Assembly (NCBI GenBank): GCA_032158295.1
Contig: CM063263.1
Location: 10,078,474-10,142,473 of the forward strand
Length of the DNA: 64,000 bases
Source: Pycnopodia helianthoides
Lineage: Eukaryota > Echinodermata > Asteroidea > Forcipulatida > Asteriidae
Direction of reading: 5' to 3'
Of this stretch, positions 1-9,098 are shown in pieces (the stretch's first letter is position 1; each line of letters begins with the position of its first letter). The notes under the pieces were generated by a model. The model was not told where the DNA came from, did no database searches, and saw nothing but the letters and a program-made list of their open reading frames with translations. Both the position numbers and the translations under genes were made by a program.

Positions 1-2898
1 TTATATTAATGGTTTAAGGTAATATTGTAGTACTAGGTAGGTAGTAGTAGTACTACTACTTTTGTTTTGTTAGTCCTCATTCAATATTCAGTTTGAGTAC
101 ATGTATGTAAAGTGCTTTACAAACAATACATGACAAAATGGCAACCATCCTTGCAACAATCGTACCCTTGATCCTAAGGAGTATGATTACGATTATCACG
201 CTACCCTCCAAAGTAAAAAATGATTCTCAACAAGGGTTTAAATGAACCATCATGTTTATGACAGCCATAATTGATTAAGTTCGAATCATGGATGGAGGTA
301 GAAATATACTGAGTTGTATTGTAACTCTCAACCTCAAGATCTCAAATTACTAATTTAAATTAGAAACAGTTGTCACTACAAAAAAATACTCTACTTTTGA
401 TAATGTTGAGTTTTAAATAAAGGTAAACATTTTTGAATGTTAACAATTTCACCTACCGTTCAAACTTCCATTCCAGTATTTAACCCTACGCTTTCTTGTT
501 ATACCGTGTTGAGGAAGAGTCCGTTGGCCCCGAGCACTGTGCTGGGAACTCCACTCCACCACATCCACACCGGCTACTCTGAACTTTCCACGGCCCACGA
601 CCGCCGGTGATCGTTGCACCACACGGAACCGCCTCACCGGTCCCCCGGAACTTTGAAAAGTCAAATAAAACAATAAACAGAGCTTGCTTGGGAACAGTTC
701 CTTCGTATCCTCCAACCCAACCAGTGTTAAACTCTCATGGTATCTATTTCTACTTCAAGAAATTTCGCAGAAAGTTGAAGGTGTGTGACAGTAACACACT
801 AAATTCAAGTTGAAGTTTTCCAACCCGTACCGTACGTCTGGCTGCTGAAAACTAGTTGTGTATCACATGCACGTAAGTTACACATGCATCCCATCATCAA
901 TATTGCGCTTTTTGCAAGGGGGATCGACATTCATTATGACGCAAGAAACTACCTCATGTACGGTGTAGTTATACAGCGCCCTCTTTAGTTTCAGTTTTAA
1001 CAGAGGGCGGTCTTCATCATCACCGGAGTGTTGTATCAATGTGAATGATTTGTTTGTAGTGGAAAGGATCTGAACGATGCTTTGTAGTGTTTGGTCCTTT
1101 CCACACCAGCATAAGAGAATATTTAAATTAAGGCCAACATTGAGCATGCAAAGATGTTAAAGGTAGCTTAAAGAGACAGTACTTAACATCTTCTCAACAT
1201 ATTCTGACTACAGTCGTGTGCCCGCCAGGAAAAGTTCACGCTCAGATTTCTTGTAACACAATTTTTGCCGCGCGTGCTCTCCCTTTCGGGTAAAACTTTT
1301 GTTACGTCTTTCCTCGCTCGGGGCACGCGAAAATCGAAGAAAGGAACCTTTTCTCCATAAAGGCGATACCCCAAATAAACTTGAGGCAAATTTACACGTT
1401 TAATTTCTTTTAAACTTTTATGTTGCTCTTCTTCTTCTTCTTCTTTGAGATTGTCTATTGAATTACTTCGCTGCTGCGCAGATTGCATCGTCATGACATG
1501 ACATAGAATGTCACATCCAATAATATTCTTTTTGAAAAAGAGAGAAGTGATGTATTTGTCTGCTGCATTATACACACATGAATTGTTTCCGTTGGCAAAA
1601 CTCCTCTTAAACTGGACAAACTAGACACGATATTTTCTTTTTGGTGTGTAATTTAAATGTATACATTTGTTTCTCACTCACGACAAAAAGATCCATATAT
1701 CAAACCCTAGCAAACTATCTTTGGTTTTCGGAACCGTTCGATTGTTTTCCTTTATAATGTAAATAAATACATGTGACAATTTCGTTTCAAAATCTGGAGC
1801 AGTCCACGCAGGAAGAATAATCCCTAATTGGAACACACAATAATGAAAACCTAATTCATGCATGAAACAGCATTAAAAAAAAAAATTTTCTCAATAAAAA
1901 CACATTCCTTAGAATGGAGTTGTTTCTCAAAAATGTAGTATATAAGTACCAAGTTGGTAATTGTTAGTTTTGGAGTAATTACCAAGGTAGGCCTATACCC
2001 TACATGAGGAAATTTAGCAGGGGAGGTTAAGAAAATTGAAGCTAAGACAACAGTTACATAGGATAGTGAATAATGATTGTGACATTGATATAATGCCCCC
2101 AAATGACAAGTTTGGAGTGGTTTGTTCAACCTTCGAGAAAGGACACACTGGACTCTCTATGGTTCCAACCATGGACTCGGAGGATTTCCTTCCTCCATGG
2201 TTCATCCCAAAACGAATCAATTATCTAAATGGAACCTTTTAACAAGAGAATCGTCTTTGTGATTGTCTTAAATCTAGCGAGTTATGAAATTTGTTCAACC
2301 CCAAACTATTTAAAATTTACCCAGTCAAGTTTCCTTTGGTTTATTACTTGAATTTGAACTTGAACGACGCTTTCAATAAAAAGGATAGCGTGCTGGTGGT
2401 AGACTTGGTTCCAAGTCTGCGATCGTGGCTTTTGTGCTACCTGATTAATACAGTGTTGCCTGTACCGCGATACTAGACTTGGACAAGTCTAGCGTGCAGG
2501 TTGCAGGCACTCGGCCTAATCGTTTCACGTGAGCGCGCTCGATCGTATGTAGACAGTATGTGCTCTCGATAACCCCGCAACCCTGGCGTACCGTGTGATT
2601 GATAACAATGGAACTCGCGGGAAAACAAACCGCGGGAAATTTGTTTCGCGCGGTTTGGTTCAGAGCAACACAATACACACCAGTAAACAGGTAGGCCTAT
2701 GCCGATACAATGTCATTCGTACCGAATGAATAATATGACCACATTTTACCATTAGATATCGAGGAAATTTTACTCAAGCATCAGCTAACTTTGAATAAAT
2801 TGTCAATGTATAGAACAGACAAAGAAAAGAAGAAAAATTCGAACAATTTTGTTGTCAAAATTACTATAAATTTCCTGGAATAACAAGTATCTTAACAA
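1..2898. other. No recognised gene; AT-rich flank
   Basis: I find no coding exon with a recognisable domain here. Open frames are short and show no splice-flanked conserved motif. Small visible structures are a tagtagtagtactactact palindrome near 44-60, a run of cttctt repeats near 1427-1443, and two similar short palindromes at 2402-2419 and 2474-2493. A gene belonging to a neighbouring locus could have an intron here. Confidence 0.5.
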
Positions 2899-2971
2899 GC
2901 CCGGTTAGCTCAGTCGGTAGAGCATGGGACTCTTAATCCCAGGGTCGTGGGTTCGAGCCCCACATTGGGCG
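2899..2971 (+). tRNA. tRNA-Lys (anticodon CTT)
   Basis: A 73-nt cloverleaf is visible. The acceptor stem GCCCGGT pairs with ATTGGGC, including two G-T wobbles, with G as discriminator. The D arm is GCTC/GAGC, the anticodon stem TGGGA/TCCCA carries the loop CTCTTAA (anticodon CTT), and the T arm GTGGG/CCCAC encloses TTCGAGC. The internal A and B box sequences are intact. A T6 run starts about five bases after the 3' end and could stop RNA polymerase III. CCA is not encoded, as expected in a eukaryote. It differs from the copy at 3918-3990 by one base in the acceptor stem. Confidence 0.95.
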
Positions 2972-3189
2972 CACATTTTTTGCAAATTCGACAATATGAG
3001 CAAAAAATAGTATCTTTTCAAATAATGTGTTTGTGTTAAATGGACATTGGATATATTTAAAAAATGGTATTTGAGGACACCGTGTTTCGTTCCACATTTC
3101 TGTTTTGATCGTCGCACCTAATTTCTGCAATTATGTTTTGTTCAAGTGATGAGGGTACTTACAGGTGTATCAAGCTGACACGCCATACT

Positions 3190-3362
3190 ATAGACCCATG
3201 CTGCCACCATCTTGGTCATGTTCCCTGTATCTAGTAACAGTAATGGATGCTAATACTTATTGTACAAAATGGGACCAGGCTTTATTTTCTTCCAGCCTCG
3301 GTTTAGTTACACTGATTTGAATGGGAGAAAAACAGATGACCGCACCATGATAAAGGTAGTTC
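3190..3362. repeat. Dispersed repeat, copy also at 4018-4172
   Basis: This stretch shares ctgccaccatcttggt, ttccagcctcggttt, gatttgaatggg and cgcaccatgataaag, in that order, with 4018-4172. In both places it accompanies a tRNA-Lys sequence, so tRNA and repeat were probably duplicated or mobilised together. A related reversed segment lies near 31845-31952. Confidence 0.6.
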
Positions 3363-3435
3363 ACCAGTACGTAGTCACCAGTTCAGAATTGTCATGCTTT
3401 TCATTACATCAAAAACATTACAAAATGCACCAGAC

Positions 3436-3809
3436 TTAAAGGAACATTACAGAATTGTTTTTTGCTAACAAAACAGTTGCTGGCAGTGTAAGCTCTTGAT
3501 GTAATCCACCATACATAAACTGACAAACCTGTAGAAGTTTGAGATCGATCGGCCATCTGGGTCACGAGAAAATAGTGCAAAACCGATTACAAATATGCAT
3601 GTGTTATACAATGCATGAATAAAACGCTCATGAGCGATAAACTCCAATCGGAAATTAGTTTGGTTTATTTCTCATCAAATATGGCATTTCAGCCAGAAAT
3701 ATTTCTAGGGATGTTTTCTACTATCATCATCATTAGACCGTGTAAGTTTTATGTAAATCTGTGATCAAAAGTATGTTTTACAATTACCAATTCTGTAATG
3801 TTCCTTTAA
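3436..3809. mobile_element. TTAA-type MITE family 1, copy 1
   Basis: A 374-bp non-autonomous element with termini TTAAAGGAACATTACAG and the reverse complement at the other end (aatgttcctttaa). TTAA at both ends looks like a target-site duplication. The interior has no coding capacity. Three other copies of similar length lie at 11415-11798, 13271-13645 and 41767-42146, so the ends are set by comparison as well as by the inverted repeats. Confidence 0.85.
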
Positions 3810-3917
3810 GTGTTCCTTCCGCAAAGTCAAGTAGGGCCTACTTTACTATTTGAAAACAAAATAATAATAACATAGGCCTTCTAAAGGGGTATTTCATGTT
3901 GCTGAACAAAAACGGTG

Positions 3918-3990
3918 CGCCCGATGTGGGGCTCGAACCCACGACCCTGGGATTAAGAGTCCCATGCTCTACCGACTGAGCTAACCGGGC
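3918..3990 (-). tRNA. tRNA-Lys (anticodon CTT), second copy
   Basis: This 73-nt gene is identical to the one at 2899-2971 except for C instead of T in the 3' acceptor strand (ATCGGGC), which replaces a wobble with a G-C pair. All four stems and the CTCTTAA anticodon loop are intact. A T5 run follows the 3' end on the minus strand. It sits about 28 bp inside an inverted-repeat element, so it may be a functional gene carried by, or captured into, a mobile unit. Confidence 0.92.
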
Positions 3991-4249
3991 TTGATGTCCA
4001 CTTTCAGCAACATACCATTTTTATGCTGCCACCATCTTGGTAGTGTTCGTTGTAATGACTGCAAATTAGTCATTGTACAACTAAGGAGCCAGACCATTTT
4101 TCCTTCCAGCCTCGGTTTTCGTTTTGTTGATTTGAATGGGGAAATTCAAGATGGTCGCACCATGATAAAGTTTTGGATGGAGTGAACCCACACAGCTTGT
4201 TTCCTCAATTCTCATTACGGCCAATAAGGCTATTCTGGTTTATTTTCGA

Positions 4250-4288
4250 AGAGGTAGAGCGTGGGACTCGAGCCCCACATCGGGCGCA
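4250..4288 (+). pseudogene. Truncated tRNA-Lys fragment
   Basis: The sequence ggtagagcgtgggac is followed directly by tcgagccccacatcgggcg. These match the D-arm region and the T arm plus acceptor 3' strand of the tRNA-Lys above; the anticodon arm is deleted. It cannot fold as a tRNA. Confidence 0.7.
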
Positions 4289-4369
4289 ACATTTTTTTCC
4301 AGCAACATGGAATACCCCTTTAATCTGTTATTATTTCTCTGGCGCACATGAACCGTGGCACATTATGTA

Positions 4370-4800
4370 GACTAAAAACTGTGTGTATAATGTTCAGTTA
4401 TTACCACCATTTCACTTTAGGGAACATAGGGCGAGGCATATTGCTTTTCAGGTCTTTTTTTTTTTAAGGGATGGGGTCGTGTCGTGTTTATTTATCTTGT
4501 CTTTCCCTTTTTTAGAGCACTACTACATCTGAATTTTTTCTTTGTGTATAGTACGGGGGGGCACGTGCCCCTTGCCCCCATCATCCAATACGCCGCGGCT
4601 TTGTCCAAAAAATAGTATGAAAATTATGTAATGAGCAAGCTTCTGGATTGAAACAATCATTATTGTTATTCCTTTCACCCTCCTGAGATCCCCCCTCATT
4701 AATCAGCAGTCCCCGCCCCCGAACCGGGAGTGTGCTGCCCTCTCTTCACGTGATCGCCGGGCACGTGACTGTACTGTTTTCGTTTACGCAATGTCGTGCA
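4370..4800. other. Spacer, no gene seen
   Basis: Non-coding by inspection. It contains a T-rich run near 4457-4466, a G7 run near 4554-4560 and C-rich patches near 4690-4720. No repeat boundary or conserved frame was found. Confidence 0.5.
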
Positions 4801-4801
4801 T

Positions 4802-5090
4802 TAGTCCAGGCATTATTTGATATGACCTCGGACAAATTGCAACAGAAAGTGTCTCAACTGTTTTATGCTCTTGAAGGTGTCCACTATAACATATCAAAAC
4901 TCTTAAGGAATCCTGGTGGTGGAAGGTTCCATGGCGGCCATTTTCCAAAATGGCGGCCAAAAACCTGATATTTACCAATATCTCCGCTTCTAAATGACTT
5001 AGGGCTTTAATTTTAAGTGCTAAACATTCATTTTCTGGGGCCAGGAATCCAATGACAGACATTTCAATAAGCTAAACCGGACCAACAAGC
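4802..5090 (+). repeat. Left terminal inverted repeat
   Basis: Pairs with 7735-8025 in inverted orientation with many small differences. It includes the self-complementary ggcggccattttccaaaatg block near 4933-4960. Confidence 0.7.
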
Positions 5091-5169
5091 ATTATTCTTA
5101 TGTGTCAACTATTTTAATACACTGAACTTATTGGCCAAAACTATCTAAATTAGGGTTCCTGTTGTATAA

Positions 5170-7613
5170 AACAAACTGCAATTTATGTGACTCTCCAGTG
5201 ACTCTCCAGGCTTCCCATTGTACAGGCATGCCAGGGCTTTCTCTCACTGCTTCTACAACATCATCGGTGGACGTTGCCTGTCTGTCAAACACATTGGCTT
5301 GTTCACGGAAGTGCGCACTGGTTTTGAATTTGTTGTGGGAAGCTCCCTCACCAAAGCCACACGCAGGGGAAAGTATTACATCCCAGGAGAGCGTGCATGA
5401 AGAAGATGTGCTGTGATACATCAGGGCCTAACTGCTGCTTGACAGACTTCATGTTCCAGACACGCCGTTTCTTCACATTCTTCTTTGGCTCGGGTTGGAA
5501 GAACAGGTCACATAACTTGAGGGTGGTGTGGTAGATGAGCAGGGTGAGCAGATCTGTGTCATCTCCGATCAGCACAGTATCGGTGGTGGCTGCAGACTCA
5601 ACTGCATTCTGTACTCGGTGGTGGCTGCAGACTCAACTGCCTTCTGCACTAAGAGGAGATCAGCGTCTCCTGCAGCATGAAGTGCCTGGCAGTTCTGTGC
5701 CCGTAGTTTGGTACTGAGCATGTTGATGAGGCGCTGCTTGCTTGTCTTGTTTGCCAGGAATTGTTCCTTTTTCATTGTGACCTGGATTATCTTCATCAAA
5801 CGTCACCGTTGCTCCAGCGTTCCCTCTCGTACGTCTCTGGCGTGTTGTGTCCTTTGTGGATGTACCATCAATGGGCATCAAACACGGCTGTTGCCTGTCC
5901 ATACTTCTTTGTGAAATACTCTGTGTATTGCGTGCAGATACCTTTGTATGTTGAGCCACGTGCCCATGGAATGCGCTGGACTAGTGCCCTACCATCCAAC
6001 TTGGCCTGTGATTCCTGGTGCATCGTGTGTCAGGAGTGTCCAGATAGCATCTGCTAGCACTGGCTTCTGTGGCTGTGGGAGCAGCAGTGTAGAATCAAAC
6101 AGAGCTGGTGGGTAACTCCACAGCTCATATTTGGTCACAGACTCCAGATGCTTGGGATCCACCTGTACTGCCTCACCATCACTCTTACCTGCCGATTTTG
6201 CAGCCAAGGTGATGGCATGATCCTTTCTCTTGAATGTGTAGTCAGCAGCAGTTTGTCCATCCATGTTGGTCAAGATAGATGTTCCAACAGTTTTCGCTGA
6301 GTCCACATTGACTGTGCTGGTTGCATGCACCCCTGTCGAGATGCTGCGCAATCTCGGATCTGAGCTGAAGCGTGCAGATGTTCTCTCTTGCCGATAGCTG
6401 ATAATTGCATGTGTGGCTTTCATGTCACGTGCTTGTCTAGCATTTTGTCATGTCCTTGTTTTGTTCACCAGTGTTGTAGTTGACACCTGTGAGCTGCTGC
6501 AAAGCATTGTTAACATCAGCACAGGCAGGCATGGAGAGCAGCTATATGAGACGCTGTTGCTCTGTCATGCCTAGCCCTCTCGTCAGGTCACCGCTGGTCT
6601 TCACACTCCTCATCAGGACCTGTTCGATGGTGAGATCTACGGACATACAAGCCCATAGGCGATCACTTCTTCTTACAACATGTTACCCTTCTTCGAATCG
6701 TTGGTACACATCTGGATGTTCATCCTTGAGCTAGCTCATCCGCTGCACATAGGGGTGGGCTGATTTGGTGTAGAGGTTGTGCCCAGAGGCTGCCTGGTAG
6801 AGCAGCATTTCTGATACAGCTTCAAGGTGCAACGCCCAGTTGCTAATGCGCTCTGCTCGACAAACTTCCGTAGTATGTCCACCATCTGCATGTACTGTAG
6901 CCAGAGTGTGGCAGTCCTAAAGGACTTAAATGATTCGGTTTTGGCCCTGAGGAGCTCCTTGATCCTGGTTAACACATCAGCTTGGCAGAGCTCCTCTGCA
7001 GACATGGAACCTTCCATCAGGTTCTTGTAGAGGGCAGCAAGTTCATCAAGATCAGTGTTTCCAGTTCCGTCTGTCGTGTTTCCAGTTCCGTCTGTCGTAG
7101 GCTCATCATCTAGTGACAAGCCTCATTGGTCTCCTCCACTTCATGTGGCTCTGCAGATGGTTGAGGAAGTGGCACACCAAGTACGTCTGACAAAATCAAG
7201 GCATTCAGTGCTGCTTAAACAAGGGGATGTCTTCGTACTGCTTGTGCAACACCTTGGCTGTCATCATTGTGTACCACCGCGTTGTCAGCATACAATTAGC
7301 TCCAAGACTTCCTGCAGTCCTGATCCAGCCATGAGGTGCCGATGCTTCCCAAGAAACTCATTTATGTGTAAAAGCCCCCCAGGCGCAAGACTATGTCATT
7401 CAAGACACTTCCTGTGGGCTCAGTCTCGATGATCATGAGGGCTTTCCACCATAGTGGTTGGTCAAAGTTGATGATGGGCATAACACCATGGCGACGAGCA
7501 TGCTCACACACGTACTTCAGTGTGGAATAGATGCACGTGACATCGCTTGGATTCATGTGGATCATTTCCCGGGGTGGTCACCATGATGCACTAGTTGCAT
7601 CAGCCCAGACCAT
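5170..7613 (-). pseudogene. Broken transposon-borne gene, putative PIN/FEN-like nuclease
   Basis: Minus-strand segments in changing frames match, in order, a large invertebrate protein family that I recognise only by pattern and cannot name. An N-terminal part at 7565-7362 contains CEHARRHGV and FDQPLWWKAL. A middle part at about 6680-6535 contains DLTIEQVLMRS and GMTEQQRLI, and another at 6423-5989 contains STVNVDSAKTVGTS. A nuclease-like part follows: GDADLLLVQKAV at 5799-5650 and GDDTDLLTLLIYH with PEPKKN from 5575. The C-terminal part contains KFKTSAHFREQ at about 5330-5300. The acidic GDAD and GDDTD motifs resemble the metal-binding residues of PIN/FEN nucleases, which is inference. Stops and frameshifts occur throughout, including an exact 35-bp duplication at 5581-5650, so this copy is not functional. 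Its place between long inverted repeats suggests it belongs to the element. Confidence 0.7.
5581..5650. repeat. 35-bp tandem duplication inside the nuclease-like gene
   Basis: Two 35-bp units (5581-5615 and 5616-5650) beginning cggtggtggctgcagactca follow each other directly with three differences. Because 35 is not a multiple of three, the duplication joins the GDAD-containing frame to the GDDTD-containing frame out of register. Confidence 0.9.
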
Positions 7614-7629
7614 GCCAGTCTTGTTAAAG

Positions 7630-7734
7630 GCACTTAAAAATCAAATCTCGATGTTATTTAGAAGCGGAGATGTATAGGTAAGTATCTGTTTTATCCGGCC
7701 ATTTTGGAAAATGGCTACCATTTCTGCTTTTTGG
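7630..7734 (-). repeat. Extra partial copy of the right inner repeat
   Basis: The order gcactt, aaatctcgatgttatttaga, agcggagat and ccattttggaaaatgg is seen here and again from about 7798, so the right end of the element carries a tandem partial duplication of its subterminal repeat. Confidence 0.65.
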
Positions 7735-8025
7735 CAAGGTTTTGCATATTGAAATGTGTTTCATTTAATTCCTTGTCAGTAAAAAATGTATGTTTTGCAC
7801 TTGAAATCAAAGCTCTATGTTATTTAGAAGTGGAGATATAGGGAAATATCAGTTTTTTGGCGGCCATTTTAAAAAATGGCCGCCATGGAACCTTCCACCA
7901 CCAGGATTCCTTAAGAGTTTTGATATGTTATAGAGGACATATTTCTGGGTTAAAAACAGTTGACAGACTTTCTGTTGCAATTTGTCCGAGGTTGACCCTA
8001 TTTTTTTCACGAAATGCCTGGACTA
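7735..8025 (-). repeat. Right terminal inverted repeat
   Basis: Inverted copy of 4802-5090, with ggcggccattttaaaaaatg at about 7859-7878 matching the palindromic block of the left arm. Confidence 0.7.
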
Positions 8026-8876
8026 CATTGTGTTCTTGTTGGGAGGCATAATCTCCTTGTCAGGGTCGCTTGACTGATCGCCTGGTTGCTGGGCCCGTGA
8101 ATTTACAATTCCAACATCAAACCTGCGAAACGGTTAAGGACCAACGACAACTCCAGTCTACTTGTGCCTGATTCGTGTTGCACGCGGGTGAACGAATGTA
8201 AGTTAGTCCCACAGGCAGGTAAACCGTAAAACAGAACTGTGTTTTAAAGTTGCCTTTGTGAAATTGTGGCCATGTGGTGGTGTCTCATCGATGTTTACTT
8301 TTGGTCGGATTGTGTTGTCCGGAAACTAGGCGCAGTGCCATCTTGGCAACATTTACTCATACTGGACTCAGCAACGCTTTTTAAAACATTATCTGGCGTA
8401 TGTAGGGTCCGAGTGCGCGGTTTTGTGTTTGTTGGTTCCACTTTACAAATGCCCTACAAGATTCACAACCCCCAGACCCCCGAACAGGGAGTGACAAAAA
8501 ACTGCTCCAAAATCCATCAAAGTATTCAAACACTTAAAATTCACCTGAGGAGTGAGGTACAGACAACACAGGAGATAGTGCAGCTTAATATGGTGGTACA
8601 GTTGTGTCAGATACATTTCTCAAAAAAGAGAAATTTTGGGTTAAAACTTCTGCTGTTCGTCGGTACAGGTGGAGAGCATTCTTGAGATTTACACAATCTG
8701 CAGATTGCGCTCTGAGGAATAAGCTGCTCAATCTCAAACTGTGCGTAATCTGCAAAAAAATTGGTGTGATGATTCCATTATTAATAATAGGATGCTTTGC
8801 CGACTGTACAATTCAGATTCAGATTCAGTTTAATTATTCTGTTTGTTAAAATATTTACTTCTTATTGATATTCCAG
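8026..8876. other. Upstream region of cytochrome b561 gene A; no recognised exon
   Basis: A 139-codon plus-strand frame at 8266-8685 has no recognisable motif and I do not call it a gene. Part of this stretch may hold the promoter or a non-coding first exon of the b561 gene, because a 3' splice site precedes its coding start (see 8877). The position of that exon cannot be fixed by eye. Confidence 0.45.
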
Positions 8877-8917
8877 ATAACTTTACTCAGCAGTGAAGAG
8901 CGAACATTATTTTGACG
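8877..8917 (+). other. 5' UTR part of b561 gene A exon 1
   Basis: The acceptor ttgatattccag ends at 8876, 41 bases before the ATG at 8918, implying an upstream non-coding exon. The paralogue at 21608 has an acceptor 44 bases before its ATG, and both UTR segments begin ATAA. Confidence 0.6.
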
Positions 8918-9098
8918 ATGCCTTCCACGTTGACACCAGTTTTTCTCCTGGCTGAGGCAATGGGCCTCGTTCTCGTTGGACTCTGCATTACTTGGTTTGC
9001 TAAATACCGCGGGGGTTTCGCTCTGGACAAGTCAGGAAAAGAATTCAACCTTCATCCAGTATTTATGGTTATTGGGTTCCTGTTCTTCAATGCCAATT
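8918..9098 (+). CDS. b561 gene A coding exon 1
   Basis: Encodes residues 1-60 plus one base: helix 1, the RGGFALD loop and H46 in NLHPVF. The donor is GTGAGG, ending phase 1 at the same residue as the paralogue. Confidence 0.93.

Larger units (their letters stand above)
3883..4322. mobile_element. Inverted-repeat element with tRNA-Lys in its termini
   Basis: The left end reads aaaggggtatttcatgttgc and the right end is its near-perfect reverse complement (gcaacatggaatacccctt). Just inside the left end is an intact minus-strand tRNA-Lys. Just inside the right end is a truncated plus-strand tRNA-Lys fragment at about 4250-4288, lacking the anticodon arm. The tRNA sequence is therefore part of the subterminal inverted repeats. 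The interior is the repeat shared with 3190-3362. The ends resemble the TTAAAGG families in this window. Confidence 0.65.
4802..8025. mobile_element. About 3.2-kb DNA-transposon-like unit with long inverted repeats
   Basis: The left end (from tagtccaggcatt at 4802) and right end (aatgcctggacta, ending about 8025) are inverted copies extending inward about 290 bp, to about 5090 and 7735. Shared blocks include the palindrome ggcggccattttccaaaatg, a caaattgcaacagaaagt stretch and a ttaaggaatcctggtggtgg stretch. CAT flanks both outer edges and may be a 3-bp target duplication, but this is weak. A second partial copy of the right inner repeat lies at 7630-7734. The interior carries a broken minus-strand nuclease-like gene. 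Confidence 0.75.

Noticed and set aside
1183..1575. 130-codon minus-strand frame
   Set aside because: No recognisable motif, includes a Glu run from a CTT microsatellite, and lacks splice or homology support.
2905..3117. Minus-strand frame containing GARTHDPGIKSPMLYRLS
   Set aside because: It is the antisense translation of the tRNA-Lys gene, a common false protein.
5128..5416. Plus-strand frames in the nuclease element
   Set aside because: They are shadows of the minus-strand relic, which carries the recognisable motifs.
8266..8685. 139-codon plus-strand frame upstream of b561 gene A
   Set aside because: No known motif and low-complexity composition; length alone is not evidence. It could overlap a non-coding exon.
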